The translations under genes and the position numbers were made by a program. A stretch of 64,000 bases of DNA from Parasphingopyxis sp. CP4 (GTDB lineage: Bacteria; Pseudomonadota; Alphaproteobacteria; Sphingomonadales; Sphingomonadaceae), in assembly GCF_013378055.1 (NCBI RefSeq), contig NZ_CP051130.1, positions 1,302,001-1,366,000 of the forward strand, in the 5' to 3' direction. Positions 1 through 9,652 of this stretch are shown one piece after another (the first letter of the stretch is position 1; each line of letters begins with the position of its first letter). The notes under the pieces are model-generated. The model saw only the letters and a list, made by a program, of their open reading frames with translations, did no database searches and was not told where the DNA came from.

Positions 1-320
1 GATTCGCGCACATAGCCTTTTCGCCACTGGCTGCGGCGAAGATTATAGCCGATTTCCGCAACGCCCTCACGTCCCGGAATGAGGCACACCCAACCAAGTG
101 CCTCCTCACCATCCTCGGTAATCGCCCAGGTCAGATATTTGGGATCGGTAGCGTTCGTCCGAACATAGGCCCGCGTTTCATCCAGCGTCTTGTGCGGGCC
201 GCTCGACCAGTATCGCATCGCATCTTCGTCGGAAAAGAAATGATGCATCGCCTCGGCGTCGCTTTCGGCGAGCGGCCGCAAGACCAACCGTTCGGAGTTC
301 AGCGTCGCCAGGCCGACCAT
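1..320 (-). CDS. GNAT-family N-acetyltransferase, partial (C-terminus outside window)
   Basis: Reading down from an ATG at 318-320, the product begins MVGLATLNSERLVLRPL. It continues with a tryptophan-rich stretch and a segment ending EIGYNLRRSQWRKGYVRE at the window edge. The opening TERL-like strand and the 'GYxLxxxxWxKGY' motif are typical of RimJ/RimL-type GNAT acetyltransferases, which move acetyl from acetyl-CoA to an amine. The acetyl-CoA-binding loop follows this motif and starts just where the window ends. The start ATG shares one base with the TGA of the upstream LysR gene, so the two are probably translationally coupled. The substrate cannot be inferred. About 106 codons are visible. 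Confidence 0.85.
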   Translation of the reverse strand, partial: MVGLATLNSERLVLRPLAESDAEAMHHFFSDEDAMRYWSSGPHKTLDETRAYVRTNATDPKYLTWAITEDGEEALGWVCLIPGREGVAEIGYNLRRSQWRKGYVRE

Positions 321-1075
321 CAGGTCGTTAGCGCAGCGACCAGATCGCGAACCTTTTTCTGCCGCCATTGGGGCAGAGGTGCCATCAGCCAATATGTCCG
401 CTGGGCTTCTTCGCTCTCGCCAATCTCTGCTCCGGCGGCGTCAGCGAGCATTCGCGGCACGCGCGTCCGTCCGATACCCGACATGGCCGCTTCAAGCGCC
501 AGGCCTGCATCCGCCACGATCAGGCGAATCTCGTCCGCCTTGCCGCCTTCCCAGCAGATAATTTCGCCCTCACCCACCCAAACGGCCTCGGGTTCGGCGA
601 GCTTCACACCCATATGGTCACCAGGGCCGTCGGCAAGCCGGATCGCGAGATCGAGATTGGCTTCGGTAAAATCGAGATCATCGTCACTGGCGATCAGTTG
701 GAAACGGAGGTCCGGATCCGTTTTCCCATATTCGGCTAGCCTCGGCAGAAGCCAATAGCGACTAAAATCGCGCGGTGCGGCAATGGTGAGACGACTCGAA
801 GATTGCCCCTGGCGCATTGCCCGAACACTCTCTTCGAATTGCAGGAAGCCTTCGCGCAGCGCATCAAGACCGCGCTCCCCTTCCGGCGTCAGTTCCAATC
901 CCTTTGGTGTGCGACGAAACAAGACGACACCAAGCGTATCTTCGAGCGCCCGAATCTGCTGGCCTACGGCCGCTGGTGTCACGGCGAGCTCATCAGCCGC
1001 CCGGGTAAAAGACAGGTGGCGCGCAGCCGCGTCAAAGACCCGCAGGCCATTCAATGGCAAGAGCGTGCGTTTCAT
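320..1075 (-). CDS. LysR-family transcriptional regulator (GcvA-like)
   Basis: This 251-residue protein has an N-terminal winged helix-turn-helix at about residues 4-62 (LPLNGLRVFDAAARHLSFT, then AADELAVTPAAVGQQI), the signature of LysR regulators of the GcvA group. A substrate-binding-like domain follows from about residue 90. It is shorter than the usual ~300 residues, so the effector domain is compact or trimmed. The gene overlaps the end of apaG by 4 bp (ATGA) and its stop overlaps the start of the acetyltransferase gene. It therefore lies in a metZ-apaG-lysR-acetyltransferase run rather than divergent from its target, which leaves the target unknown. Confidence 0.9.
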   Translation of the reverse strand: MKRTLLPLNGLRVFDAAARHLSFTRAADELAVTPAAVGQQIRALEDTLGVVLFRRTPKGLELTPEGERGLDALREGFLQFEESVRAMRQGQSSSRLTIAAPRDFSRYWLLPRLAEYGKTDPDLRFQLIASDDDLDFTEANLDLAIRLADGPGDHMGVKLAEPEAVWVGEGEIICWEGGKADEIRLIVADAGLALEAAMSGIGRTRVPRMLADAAGAEIGESEEAQRTYWLMAPLPQWRQKKVRDLVAALTT

Positions 1076-1470
1076 CCGGTTACGGCAGGCCCGGCGAGCG
1101 GGAAGCGCGGGATTTCTGCTTCAAATTCAGTGCCGTCGGTGCGGATCATGCGATAACTACCTTCCATCACACCATTGGGTGTCGCGAGCGGGCAACCGGA
1201 CACATAGTCGAAGGATTCCCCCGGCCCGATCATCGGCTGTTCACCGACAACACCCTCGCCTTCCACTTCCTGCTGTCGCCCATTGCCGTCTGTTATGAAC
1301 CAATGGCGGGTCACAAGCTGCACCGGTGCGTCACCGCAATTCTCGATGCGGATATGATAGGCCCAGAACCAGCGTTCCTTTTCGAGCTCCGATTGCTCAG
1401 GAAGGAAGCTAACCGATACCCGCACGATCACGTCTTCGGTCCGAGCGGCATGGGGAAACAGTGCGTTCAT
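1072..1470 (-). CDS. apaG: ApaG domain protein
   Basis: This 132-residue protein matches ApaG in length and sequence. It contains a fibronectin-III-like beta fold with YHIRIENCGDAPVQLVTRHW near residue 37, a GEQPMIGPGESFDYVSGCPL stretch and GVMEGSYRM near residue 100. ApaG is linked to cobalt/magnesium sensitivity and to Ap4A metabolism, but its biochemical role is not settled. The start overlaps the metZ stop by 4 bp and its own stop overlaps the LysR start by 4 bp, so the three are probably translated from one mRNA. Confidence 0.93.
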   Translation of the reverse strand: MNALFPHAARTEDVIVRVSVSFLPEQSELEKERWFWAYHIRIENCGDAPVQLVTRHWFITDGNGRQQEVEGEGVVGEQPMIGPGESFDYVSGCPLATPNGVMEGSYRMIRTDGTEFEAEIPRFPLAGPAVTG

Positions 1471-2675
1471 AGCCCTGCTGCCTTCAGCGCACTATCGAGA
1501 TCTTCGATCAGATCCTGCGGATCCTCGAGGCCGATATTGATCCTCAGCATTGATTCATCGATTCCCATTTCTTCGCGTACCGCTTCATCGAGGCCGCTAT
1601 GCGTGGTTGACGCAGGATGCGTCATCAGGCTGCGCGAGTCTCCGATATTGTTCGATATGTCGACCAGTTCAAGCGCATCGAGCAAGGCATGCGCCTGGGT
1701 TCGTCCACCGTCCACGAAAAAGGAGAAGATCGGCCCGCATGCATCCATCTGGCTCATTGCCAGATTATGCTGCGGATGGCTCGCAAGTCCCGGATGGAGA
1801 ATGCGCGGAACGCGGCTCTCGATGAACTGGCCCACGGCAATCGCATTCTCGCTCTGCCGCCGGATGCGCAGATCGAGCGTCTCCAGCCCTTTGAGCACCA
1901 CCCATGCATTGAATGCCGACAATGTTGGCCCGGTATTACGGGTAAAGGGTAGCAGCGTTTCCAGAACGAATTCTTCCGTTCCGCAAATCGCGCCAGCCAA
2001 CACGCGCCCCTGCCCGTCCATCATCTTGGTCGCGCTATAGGCAACGATATCGGCGCCAAATTCCATAGGGCGCTGCAGCGCAGGCGTGGCAAAGGCATTG
2101 TCGACGATCGATACAATGCCATTTTCGCGCGCAAGATCGCAAACGGCTTTTAAATCAACCACATCCATCGTTGGATTGGCTGGTGTTTCGAAGAAAAATG
2201 CCTTGGTGTTGGGCTGGATTGCGGCCTTCCAGAGCGCCGGATCGCGGGCGTCGACAGTGGTCGTCTCGATTCCGAATTTTGGCAGCAGGGTATCGGTCAG
2301 CCAGCGACATGATCCGAACAATGCGCGGCCTGCGACGACATGGTCACCCGCCTCCAACTGACACAAAAGGGCCGCCGTCATCGCAGCCATTCCGCTGGCG
2401 GTGCAGCGCGCAGCTTCCGCCCCTTCCATAAGCGCAATGCGCTGTTCGAGCATTTCCACGGTCGGGTTTTGCAGGCGCGAATAGGTCATGCCCGATTGTT
2501 CGCCGGTAAACCGATCAGCTGCATCGGCTGCACAGTCATAGGCATAGCCAGACGTCAGGAAGATCGCCTCAGACGTTTCTCCCCATTCCGAGCGTGCCGT
2601 GCCGCCACGAACGGCCTGCGTCGCCGGCCGCCATTTGGCGGTTACCTTTCGATCTTGTCCGCTATTGCGTTTCAT
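1467..2675 (-). CDS. metZ: O-succinylhomoserine sulfhydrylase
   Basis: This is a PLP enzyme of the Cys/Met metabolism family, about 402 residues, which makes homocysteine from O-succinylhomoserine and sulfide. Recognisable parts are GYAYDCAADAADRF with YSRLQNPT (phosphate and PLP contacts), ASGMAAMTA, VDNAFATPALQRP, and YSATKMMDGQGR, whose lysine should carry PLP. An ATG at 2685-2687 would add four residues (MAGH), but a GCGGGA-like ribosome site sits before the ATG at 2673-2675, so I chose that start. Cystathionine gamma-synthase is the main alternative; the pairing with ApaG and the sequence style favour MetZ. Confidence 0.88.
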   Translation of the reverse strand: MKRNSGQDRKVTAKWRPATQAVRGGTARSEWGETSEAIFLTSGYAYDCAADAADRFTGEQSGMTYSRLQNPTVEMLEQRIALMEGAEAARCTASGMAAMTAALLCQLEAGDHVVAGRALFGSCRWLTDTLLPKFGIETTTVDARDPALWKAAIQPNTKAFFFETPANPTMDVVDLKAVCDLARENGIVSIVDNAFATPALQRPMEFGADIVAYSATKMMDGQGRVLAGAICGTEEFVLETLLPFTRNTGPTLSAFNAWVVLKGLETLDLRIRRQSENAIAVGQFIESRVPRILHPGLASHPQHNLAMSQMDACGPIFSFFVDGGRTQAHALLDALELVDISNNIGDSRSLMTHPASTTHSGLDEAVREEMGIDESMLRINIGLEDPQDLIEDLDSALKAAGL

Positions 2676-2782
2676 GTGTCCCGCCATGCCAAGCCATGGT
2701 GCATCGCGTCAATGCGGTTCACTGCCTTTGCAGAAGACGGGCAACGCGAATATATTGACCCCGGGATAGGAGAAATTTCGTT

Positions 2783-3151
2783 ATGACAGTTCTCGGCATT
2801 CGTTTCTGCACCGTGAAACCGGAGGGCGAAGCCCGCGGCATTGCGGACTTCATGGGCCCTAAGGGATGGAATTTCGGCGAGCGCGACATGGGCGCAGACC
2901 ATTCGGATAGCTTCCAGGGCGCGGTGTTTCCCGCTGGTGAGGCGAGCTGGACCGAAATTTGGGCGGCGAGCGAGCATATGCCCGAAACGACGATGCTGCA
3001 TGTGATTGTCGACGATGCCGATCGCTATGCCGAACAGGCCAAGGCCAATGGCCTCTCGGTCAACGGCCCGATGGAGATGCACGGCGAACGCATGTATTTC
3101 AGCGAGGCGCCCGGCGGCCTCCAGGTCGCGGTGATTTCGAAGCTCGACTAA
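2783..3151 (+). CDS. VOC-family (glyoxalase/bleomycin-resistance fold) protein
   Basis: This is a 122-residue single-domain protein. It has the C-terminal VOC pattern: [20 protein letters not shown] followed by [18 protein letters not shown], that is, one beta-alpha-beta-beta-beta module after another. VOC proteins include dioxygenases, isomerases and resistance proteins, and nothing here fixes the substrate. AGGAGAAA at 2766-2774 precedes the ATG at good distance. It is divergent from metZ and converges on leuB, with which its stop codon overlaps inside CTAA at 3148-3151. Confidence 0.8.
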   Translation: MTVLGIRFCTVKPEGEARGIADFMGPKGWNFGERDMGADHSDSFQGAVFPAGEASWTEIWAASEHMPETTMLHVIVDDADRYAEQAKANGLSVNGPMEMHGERMYFSEAPGGLQVAVISKLD

Positions 3152-4212
3152 AGCGCCGCGATTACAGCGTCAGCGGCCTCTACCGTGGTAGCGGAACCGC
3201 CGAGATCTGCTGTCCGCAACCCGCCAGCCAATGCCCTGCCGACGGCGGCTTCGATCCGATCAGCCGCCTCGGCTTGATCGAGCGAATAGCGCAACATCAT
3301 GCCGGCCGAGAGTATGGTCGCAAGCGGATTGGCCTTGCCCTGCCCTGCAATATCGGGCGCTGAACCGTGAATCGGCTCGTACAGGCCTTTGCCATCCTTA
3401 TCGAGCGAAGCAGACGGCAGCATACCGATTGATCCGGCACACATGCTCGCGAGATCAGACAGGATGTCGCCAAACAGATTGCCGGTGACGATTGTGTCAA
3501 ACTGACCGGGATCGCGGACCAGTTGCATCGCGGCATTATCGACATAGAGATGGCTGAGCTCAACATTCGCATAGTCCGCGGCCACCTCGGTCACGACATC
3601 ACGCCATAGCTGCGATGTCTCGAGCACATTGGCCTTATCGACCGAACAGAGCTTGCCGTCCCTGGCGCGCGCGGTTTCAAAGCCGGTTCGCGCAATGCGC
3701 GCAATCTCAGCTTCGTCATAGGACATCAGATCATAGCCTTCGCGCAGGCCAGCCTCGGTTGTCCGCATGCCCTTGTCGCCGAAATAGACGTCGCCAGTCA
3801 GCTCGCGCACGATCATCACATCGATATCGCGGGCGATCTCAGGACGAAGCGCTGAGGCATCGGCAAGCTCGGGAAACAGGTTGGCTGGCCGCAAATTTGC
3901 AAATAGCCCCAGCGCCTTGCGGATACCCAATATCGCCTGCTCCGGCCGCAGGTGCCGTTCGAGATCATCGCAATCCGGATCGCCAACCGCTCCAAAGAGG
4001 ATCGCATCGGCCCGCCGCGCAAGGTCCAGGGTCTCGTCCGGCAGCGGATGTCCGCTCGCCCTATATGCCGCGCCACCAATTGGTGCCTCCTCAACGGTCA
4101 GGCCCTCCAGGCCCAACGCATCGAGCACGCGCAACGCCTGGCGGGTAACCTCCGGGCCGATTCCATCACCGGGCAATGAAGCGACGAGCATCTCTTTGTC
4201 CTTTTCGTTCAA
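3148..4212 (-). CDS. leuB: 3-isopropylmalate dehydrogenase
   Basis: This 354-residue protein belongs to the isocitrate/isopropylmalate dehydrogenase family and catalyses the NAD-dependent oxidative decarboxylation step of leucine synthesis. Visible motifs are [10 protein letters not shown] at the start, [14 protein letters not shown], the substrate-site [11 protein letters not shown], the catalytic [10 protein letters not shown], and NLFGDILSD followed by [29 protein letters not shown] gives the adenine-binding region and suits NAD. The start overlaps the recO stop by 4 bp. leuA, leuC and leuD are not in the window, so the leucine pathway genes are dispersed. Tartrate dehydrogenase is an unlikely alternative. 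Confidence 0.93.
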   Translation of the reverse strand: MNEKDKEMLVASLPGDGIGPEVTRQALRVLDALGLEGLTVEEAPIGGAAYRASGHPLPDETLDLARRADAILFGAVGDPDCDDLERHLRPEQAILGIRKALGLFANLRPANLFPELADASALRPEIARDIDVMIVRELTGDVYFGDKGMRTTEAGLREGYDLMSYDEAEIARIARTGFETARARDGKLCSVDKANVLETSQLWRDVVTEVAADYANVELSHLYVDNAAMQLVRDPGQFDTIVTGNLFGDILSDLASMCAGSIGMLPSASLDKDGKGLYEPIHGSAPDIAGQGKANPLATILSAGMMLRYSLDQAEAADRIEAAVGRALAGGLRTADLGGSATTVEAADAVIAAL

Positions 4213-4940
4213 GCCGCGCGTCGTAGACGCTCAACCAGTCTTTCGCGTGCCGCCATTACATCATTGCGCCGCTCGTCCAACAGGTCTCTTGCAAGAAAAT
4301 GGCCGGTCAGGCGCAATCCGTCGAATATCTGATCCCAATCGTCGGCTTCGCCACCTGCCGATAGAAAGCCCGGCAGGCTTAAGAGTTTCTCGCGATGCGC
4401 TTCGCCCGCTTCCTTGCTGACCGCTGCTCCACTTTTCGGACTGACCCACAGCAATTCTTCACTACTGCCCGTGACCACGCACTGGCTCAGATCAAGGCCA
4501 AAGCCGAGTTCGGACAGGAGCAACAGCTCATACCGCACCAACGCCGAAGCCCAGCGCCGTGCGGCTGGAGCGGCCTCGATCGCCGCAAGCACGCCATCAA
4601 GCGCAGCGTAAATCCGCGGATATCCCTGGCCCTCCGGCAGGATAGCCGCTGTCAGCGCGCACGCCCATTCAATCGCAGCAGCCGGCAAGGGTTCGCCAAA
4701 CAGGCCGCTCCGGCTCGCCACCAGCTCGATTGTAAGCCCGGGAAGTTGATCCTCTGTGCGCGCGCGAAACTCCGCTTCAACAATATTGCCGGGTAGCAAT
4801 ACCGGGCGAATGCGCCGCGACCGTCCGCCGCGCACATAGCCAGCCATAAGGCCGCTTTCCGGCGTCATAAGCCGGGCGATCGTGCCATGTTCGCCATGCG
4901 GGCGAAGGGCGCAAACTAGGGCGCGAGTGCGAAGATGCAT
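4209..4940 (-). CDS. recO: DNA repair protein RecO
   Basis: This 243-residue protein matches RecO, the recombination mediator that helps RecF/RecR load RecA on SSB-coated gaps. The N-terminal OB fold is clear ([20 protein letters not shown], then [13 protein letters not shown] and [19 protein letters not shown]). A helical C-terminal half carries [21 protein letters not shown]. The usual C-terminal zinc cysteines are mostly missing: only the C of DLSQCVVTG remains, as in many alphaproteobacterial RecO proteins. It is followed directly by leuB with a 4-bp overlap. Confidence 0.92.
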   Translation of the reverse strand: MHLRTRALVCALRPHGEHGTIARLMTPESGLMAGYVRGGRSRRIRPVLLPGNIVEAEFRARTEDQLPGLTIELVASRSGLFGEPLPAAAIEWACALTAAILPEGQGYPRIYAALDGVLAAIEAAPAARRWASALVRYELLLLSELGFGLDLSQCVVTGSSEELLWVSPKSGAAVSKEAGEAHREKLLSLPGFLSAGGEADDWDQIFDGLRLTGHFLARDLLDERRNDVMAARERLVERLRRAA

Positions 4941-4985
4941 GCGATTTGGTCTAGTCGAAGCGATGAAGCGGCAAAAGCCGGTGGG

Positions 4986-6485
4986 TCAATAACCCTGAGG
5001 GCGATCCTCAAAGGCCATGTCGTGGAACCGGGTGAACTCGCGATCGAAGCGCAGCGTCACCGTGCCAGTCGCGCCGTGACGCTGCTTGGCGATGATGACC
5101 TGCGAGAGGCCGGATATCTCTGCATTTTTGATTTCCCAGGCGGAACGCTTCTCACGATCTTCGGGCGAACTTGCTTCGCTGATCATCGGCGGTTCGGCAA
5201 AGCCGTGATAATAATCTTCGCGATAGATGAAGAGGACGATATCGGCGTCCTGCTCGATCGAACCGGATTCACGCAGATCAGACAGTTGCGGTTTCTTGTC
5301 CTCGCGCTGTTCGACCGCACGGCTGAGCTGGGACAGCGCCAGCACCGGAACTTCCAGTTCCTTGGCGAGCGTTTTCAGGCCACGGCTGATCTCCGAAATC
5401 TCGTTGACGCGATTATCATTGGGCTTGCCGGAGCCCTGGAGCAGCTGGAGATAATCGACAACGATCATCGAGATACCCCGCTGGCGCTTGAGACGCCGAG
5501 CGCGAGTGCGCAGTGCAGCGATCGTCAGGCCGGGCGTATCATCGATATAGAATGGCAGGCTTTCGAGCTCAGCAGCCGCGCGCGCCAGATTGCGGAACTC
5601 TTCCTGGCTGATCTGCCCCTTGCGCAGCTTTTCGGAACTGATCCGGGAGCGCTCGGACAGAATACGAGTGGCGAGCTGATCGGCCGACATTTCCAGGCTG
5701 AAGAACGCAACCGGCGCACCGATTGATTGTTCGATACCGTCATCCTGGTCGCGCTGATATCTAAGCGCTGTTTCGAACGCGATATTGGTCGCGAGCGCGG
5801 TCTTGCCCATGCCGGGACGGGCAGCGAGAATAATGAGGTCGGATTTGTGCAGTCCGCCAAAATGATGGTTGAGGCTCGCAAATCCGGTCGTATAGCCTGA
5901 TACATTGCCGCCTGAATTGAGCGCCCGCTGCGCCATTGTTACGGCTTCGGCTGCAGCCGAGGAGAATGTCTTGGTCGATCCGCTCTCACCGCCGGCTTCA
6001 GCGACTTTGTAGAGCTCGACCTCAGCCTCTTCGATCTGCGATTTGGGATCGACGGCATCGCTCGTATCGACGGCCTTTTCGACCATGTCGCGCCCGACGC
6101 CGATCAGGGCCCGCAGCAGGGCGAGCTCATATATCTGTGTCGCGAAATCACGCGCACCGATCAGCGCAACACCGCTCTCGGTGATCTTCACCAGATAGCC
6201 GACGCCGCCCAGTTCCTTGAGCCCCTCATCGGTTTCGAACATCGGTTTCAAGGTCACCGGGTTCGCGACCATATTCTTGTCGACGACCATCTTGATGATC
6301 GCCTCATAGATACGGCCATGAGTCGGGTCGAAGAAATGGTCTTCGCGCAGGATCCGCTGGACATCGTCGACCAGCCGATTGTCGATCAGCAGCGCGCCGA
6401 GCAGCGCAGCCTCCGCCTCCACATTGTGCGGCATCGCCATGATGCCATTTTCATTGTCGCTTACGAGGGAGACGGGTTCAGCCAT
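4986..6485 (-). CDS. dnaB: Replicative DNA helicase DnaB
   Basis: This 499-residue protein is the hexameric fork helicase. The N-terminal primase-interacting domain starts near residue 18 (MPHNVEAEAALLGALLIDN). The RecA-like domain has Walker A ARPGMGKTALATN at about 222-233, Walker B near MIVVDYLQLL, and the C-terminal segment AKQRHGATGTVTLRFD. There is no intein and the length is normal. An inner-domain linker (GGESGSTKTF) separates the two halves. The gene stands alone between recO-leuB and an SDR gene, all on the same strand. Confidence 0.97.
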   Translation of the reverse strand: MAEPVSLVSDNENGIMAMPHNVEAEAALLGALLIDNRLVDDVQRILREDHFFDPTHGRIYEAIIKMVVDKNMVANPVTLKPMFETDEGLKELGGVGYLVKITESGVALIGARDFATQIYELALLRALIGVGRDMVEKAVDTSDAVDPKSQIEEAEVELYKVAEAGGESGSTKTFSSAAAEAVTMAQRALNSGGNVSGYTTGFASLNHHFGGLHKSDLIILAARPGMGKTALATNIAFETALRYQRDQDDGIEQSIGAPVAFFSLEMSADQLATRILSERSRISSEKLRKGQISQEEFRNLARAAAELESLPFYIDDTPGLTIAALRTRARRLKRQRGISMIVVDYLQLLQGSGKPNDNRVNEISEISRGLKTLAKELEVPVLALSQLSRAVEQREDKKPQLSDLRESGSIEQDADIVLFIYREDYYHGFAEPPMISEASSPEDREKRSAWEIKNAEISGLSQVIIAKQRHGATGTVTLRFDREFTRFHDMAFEDRPQGY

Positions 6486-6544
6486 AGGTTCCTTGTCGCG
6501 CGGATCGGCCTTGGTCTCAAGCCATCAAATCTGTGGAAATTCTG

Positions 6545-7378
6545 TTAGCTGTTTTCGTCCGGCTTCCGGGCGCTGCGAAATTTGGCGACAAGCGTCGGCA
6601 CATCATATTCGTCATCACCTTCATATCGCGGCGCATATTTCTCAAAGGCCTGTGCCAATCGATCGCGGCGTTCATCGATATGGACGATATTATAGGCATG
6701 CGAGACGATGAAATTTTCTCGTGCTTTGATTTGCTCCAGCACGATTCCAGCGAAGCGATCGGTATCCATGGCAAAGGGCGCGGCCTCTTTGCCGGTCATT
6801 TCGGACAAGACGAAGCCGGGGAAGATCGTACCGACCGTGATTTCGTCCGGCATCTCTTCGCGAAAGGCTTCGGTGAAGCCCATCACCGCATGTTTGGAGG
6901 CGACATAGGCGGCGGAGTTTCGAACCGCTGTGAAGAAAGCATTTTCCGAGGCGAGATTGTAGATCGCCGCCTCACCGCCCTGCTCGACCATGCGTTTTCC
7001 GAATGACCGACAGCCATGCCAGACACCAAAGAAATTGACGTCGAAGACCGCGTGCATCTGGTCGAGAGATACCTCGGTAACCGGTGCGCGGGGAATCGAT
7101 ATGCCCGCATTGTTTATCAACACATCGACCCGGCTATGCGCTTCCCATGCAAAATCGGCAAAGGCTTCAACACTGTCCGGGTCGGTCACGTCCATGACCA
7201 TGGATCGCGCATCGACGCCCAACTCTGTTAGTGCGGCGACCGCTTCGTCGAGGCGATTCTCACGAGGCTCACCGATAATGATGTTTGCACCTTCCGCACC
7301 AAACGCCTTGGCGAGCGCGAAACCGATCCCGGTTGCTCCGCCGGTGATCGCAACTGTCTTGTCAGAATAATCGCTCAT
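6545..7378 (-). CDS. Short-chain dehydrogenase/reductase (SDR)
   Basis: This 277-residue classical-type SDR has the cofactor motif TGGATGIG at residues 13-20, NNAGIS near residue 90, a catalytic serine region NLASENAF, and YVASKHAVMG (Tyr and Lys of YxxxK). An acidic residue after the second beta strand is replaced by GEPRENR, which contains arginines and could fit NADP(H). The C-terminal extension is rich in charged residues (EKYAPRYEGDDEYD). The substrate is unknown. It is divergent from the UPF0262 gene, with 96 bp between them that must hold both promoters. Confidence 0.85.
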   Translation of the reverse strand: MSDYSDKTVAITGGATGIGFALAKAFGAEGANIIIGEPRENRLDEAVAALTELGVDARSMVMDVTDPDSVEAFADFAWEAHSRVDVLINNAGISIPRAPVTEVSLDQMHAVFDVNFFGVWHGCRSFGKRMVEQGGEAAIYNLASENAFFTAVRNSAAYVASKHAVMGFTEAFREEMPDEITVGTIFPGFVLSEMTGKEAAPFAMDTDRFAGIVLEQIKARENFIVSHAYNIVHIDERRDRLAQAFEKYAPRYEGDDEYDVPTLVAKFRSARKPDENS

Positions 7379-7474
7379 GTCTCGTCCTTTCGGTCGCAGG
7401 CGGAATCATCGTCCCATTCGACAAAGTGCATGGGTCTATTCCCAATTCCGGTCAACGCCACTAAGCCTCACCCG

Positions 7475-7957
7475 ATGGCCGACCCACGGATCATAGACGT
7501 CCAGCTCGACGAACATACGATCATCTGGCGCAATGCCGATATCGAGCAAGAGCGACGCATTGCGATCTTCGATCTGCTCGAGGGCAATCATTTCGAACCC
7601 GCGCGCGAATATCCAGGTGATTATGCCGGACCGTACAAGCTTACCCTGCGCGTTGAAGAAGGCCGGCTGGCGCTCGATATCGCCGCGGAAAGCGATGACC
7701 TTCTTGAAACGATTATCATCGGACTCACCCGATTCCGCAGGCCGATCCGCGAATATTTCGCGATCTGCGACAGCTATTTCCAGGCAATCCGCCAAGCCAC
7801 GCCCCAGCAGATCGAAACCATCGACATGGCCCGGCGCGGAATCCACAATGACGCCGCTGAGCTCCTCAAGGAGCGATTGGAAGGCAAGATCAGCGTCGAC
7901 TTTGATACAGCGCGCCGCCTGTTCACATTGATTTGCGTCCTGCACATCAAGGGCTAA
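7475..7957 (+). CDS. UPF0262 family protein
   Basis: This is a 160-residue conserved hypothetical protein of the UPF0262 family, found widely in alphaproteobacteria with no established function. It starts MADPRIIDVQLDEHTIIWRN, the usual family opening. Other parts are RIAIFDLLEGNHF, GPYKLTLRVEEGRLALDI, and near the C-terminus GIHNDAAELLKERLEGKISVDFDTARRLFTLICVLHIK. An upstream in-frame ATG at 7430 would add 15 unconserved residues, so I place the start at 7475. The next gene begins 25 bp downstream, and UPF0262-GH25-dcd run in one direction with short gaps. Confidence 0.88.
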   Translation: MADPRIIDVQLDEHTIIWRNADIEQERRIAIFDLLEGNHFEPAREYPGDYAGPYKLTLRVEEGRLALDIAAESDDLLETIIIGLTRFRRPIREYFAICDSYFQAIRQATPQQIETIDMARRGIHNDAAELLKERLEGKISVDFDTARRLFTLICVLHIKG

Positions 7958-7982
7958 GAAGCGGATCGGACCGGGGGGCACG

Positions 7983-8669
7983 ATGAGAGCAGTAAAACTG
8001 GGCGCTATCTGGCTGCTGCTCGCAGCTATTGTGGCGATCATATTGTGGCAGGTCGCAATCCGCTGGCATCCGGTAACGAGCCAATATCCGAGCCAAGGAC
8101 CGACGATCGGCGCAGAGCAAGGCGATGTGCACTGGCCAACGCTGCGTGCCGCCGGCGCTGAATTCGCCTATCTTCATGCGACCGATGGCGACACGGATCG
8201 TGATCCGACTTTCGCTGCGCACTGGGCTGCGTCCCATGAAGCCGGTGTCCGACGCGGCGCGATACATGTCTGGGAGATGTGCCGCCTGGCGTCAGACCAA
8301 GCCGCCAATTTCATCGCCACGGTTCCCGATCACCCCGACGCGTTGCCGCCCGCGATCATCTTCGATTTTGAGGGCAATTGCGCAGATCGACCGGACCTGG
8401 CGGTCTTCATTTCCGAGCTGGCGTCATTTCTCTCCATGGTAGAGGCGCATAGCGAACAGCCAGCGCTACTCTACGTGACGCGTGAATTTGACGCGGAATA
8501 TGAGCTGACCAGCCGGGTTGAGCGCAGTTTCTGGCTTCCCCGCCGTCTGTTCAAACCCAATTTCGGGGCGGTTCCCTGGATCATGTGGGAGGCGAGCGAC
8601 ATCAGGCAGGTCGAGGGTGTGGAAAACCCGGTACGTTGGAATGTGGTGCGCCCGGATCAGTCAGGCTAA
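7983..8669 (+). CDS. Membrane-anchored GH25-like (lysozyme-fold) protein
   Basis: This 228-residue protein has an N-terminal membrane segment (about residues 7-25) and a periplasmic domain that follows the GH25 muramidase pattern. [42 protein letters not shown] and [10 protein letters not shown] line up with family signatures, and [10 protein letters not shown] gives the Asp128-x-Glu130 active-site pair. The first GH25 strand, usually with a catalytic-site Asp (GxDVS), reads [11 protein letters not shown] here, so that Asp is replaced. GGACCGGGGGG before the ATG includes a strong ribosome site. Peptidoglycan cleavage is possible but weakened by the changed residue. Confidence 0.75.
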   Translation: MRAVKLGAIWLLLAAIVAIILWQVAIRWHPVTSQYPSQGPTIGAEQGDVHWPTLRAAGAEFAYLHATDGDTDRDPTFAAHWAASHEAGVRRGAIHVWEMCRLASDQAANFIATVPDHPDALPPAIIFDFEGNCADRPDLAVFISELASFLSMVEAHSEQPALLYVTREFDAEYELTSRVERSFWLPRRLFKPNFGAVPWIMWEASDIRQVEGVENPVRWNVVRPDQSG

Positions 8670-8679
8670 GGCTGAACGC

Positions 8680-9234
8680 ATGAGCATAATGGCGGACAAA
8701 TGGATTCGCGAGCGCGCGCTCGAGGATGGAATGATTGACCCGTTTGAGGACGGACAACGGCGCGATGGCACGATCAGCTATGGCCTTTCGTCCTATGGCT
8801 ATGACGCGCGCGCCGCAGATGAGTTCAAGATCTTCACCAATGTCGACAATGCGATAGTTGATCCAAAGAACTTTTCGGACAACAGCTTTGTCGATCGGCA
8901 AACCGATTGCTGCATCATTCCGCCAAACAGTTTCGCGCTCGCCCGGACGGTCGAATATTTTCGGGTGCCGAAAGATATCCTGGTCATCTGTCTTGGGAAA
9001 TCTACCTATGCGCGGTGCGGTATCATTGTGAATGTGACGCCGCTGGAACCTGGCTGGGAAGGTCATGTGACGCTCGAATTCTCGAACACGACCCCGCTAC
9101 CCGCAAAAGTCTATGCCAATGAAGGTGCCTGCCAGTTCCTGTTCCTCCAGGGCAATGAGCCGTGCGAGACGAGCTATGCCGACAGGGCCGGCAAATATAT
9201 GGGCCAGAAAGGTGTAACGCTGCCCAAGCTATAG
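8680..9234 (+). CDS. dcd: dCTP deaminase
   Basis: This 184-residue trimeric enzyme converts dCTP to dUTP for dTMP synthesis. Diagnostic parts are [63 protein letters not shown] with the catalytic glutamate, and [12 protein letters not shown]. The start at 8680 gives the usual length; a longer in-frame reading would run back through the GH25-like gene and has no ribosome site. It lies 10 bp after the GH25-like stop, so it is probably cotranscribed with it. Confidence 0.95.
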   Translation: MSIMADKWIRERALEDGMIDPFEDGQRRDGTISYGLSSYGYDARAADEFKIFTNVDNAIVDPKNFSDNSFVDRQTDCCIIPPNSFALARTVEYFRVPKDILVICLGKSTYARCGIIVNVTPLEPGWEGHVTLEFSNTTPLPAKVYANEGACQFLFLQGNEPCETSYADRAGKYMGQKGVTLPKL

Positions 9235-9283
9235 CTTAGACAGCGCCACATTCTATTCCCAGAATTCGGATAATCTGTCGGGT

Positions 9284-9652
9284 CTAGCGAGCCCCGAGTG
9301 TAACGCGACCGCGCAGGCCTGCGCTTGCGGCATCATGAGACCAGATCGCAGCGCCATCGAGATTGCCAAGCTGGACATTCTCCGCCTCAAGCACTTGCTC
9401 GAGCATAGATGATGCGCGGGCGACGCGATCCGTTTCCATCATCACAGTCGCGAGATTGAGCATAGCTGGCACATCGCCCTCATTCTCGGCCAGTCTCCGC
9501 ATCAGCCGATTTTCGGCTGCCGCATAGTCTCCGCGCTCAATTGCAGAGGCCGCATAGGGATCGAAACCTGTCGGATGCGCCTCAGGATAGGGCGCGGCTT
9601 GCGCCGCCATCGGAAGAGCGCAGATCGCTGCGATCGCAAGAAATTTCGTCAT
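9284..9652 (-). CDS. Small secreted TPR-like protein
   Basis: This 122-residue protein begins MTKFLAIAAICALPMAAQAA, a clear signal peptide with AQA cleavage. Its mature part has one TPR-like helical hairpin (AASAIERGDYAAAENRLMRRLAENEGDVPAMLNLATVMM), followed by a short tail ending RGRVTLGAR. A GGAGAGG ribosome site lies right before the ATG; the longer reading upstream lacks signal-peptide logic and ribosome site. Many sphingomonads carry such single-TPR periplasmic proteins, but the role is unknown. It converges on dcd and is divergent from the MBL-fold gene. Confidence 0.75.
   Translation of the reverse strand: MTKFLAIAAICALPMAAQAAPYPEAHPTGFDPYAASAIERGDYAAAENRLMRRLAENEGDVPAMLNLATVMMETDRVARASSMLEQVLEAENVQLGNLDGAAIWSHDAASAGLRGRVTLGAR

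Noticed and set aside
2676-2782. Possible SAM riboswitch before metZ
   Set aside because: The short divergent gap shows no SAM-II or SAM/SAH core motif that I can recognise.
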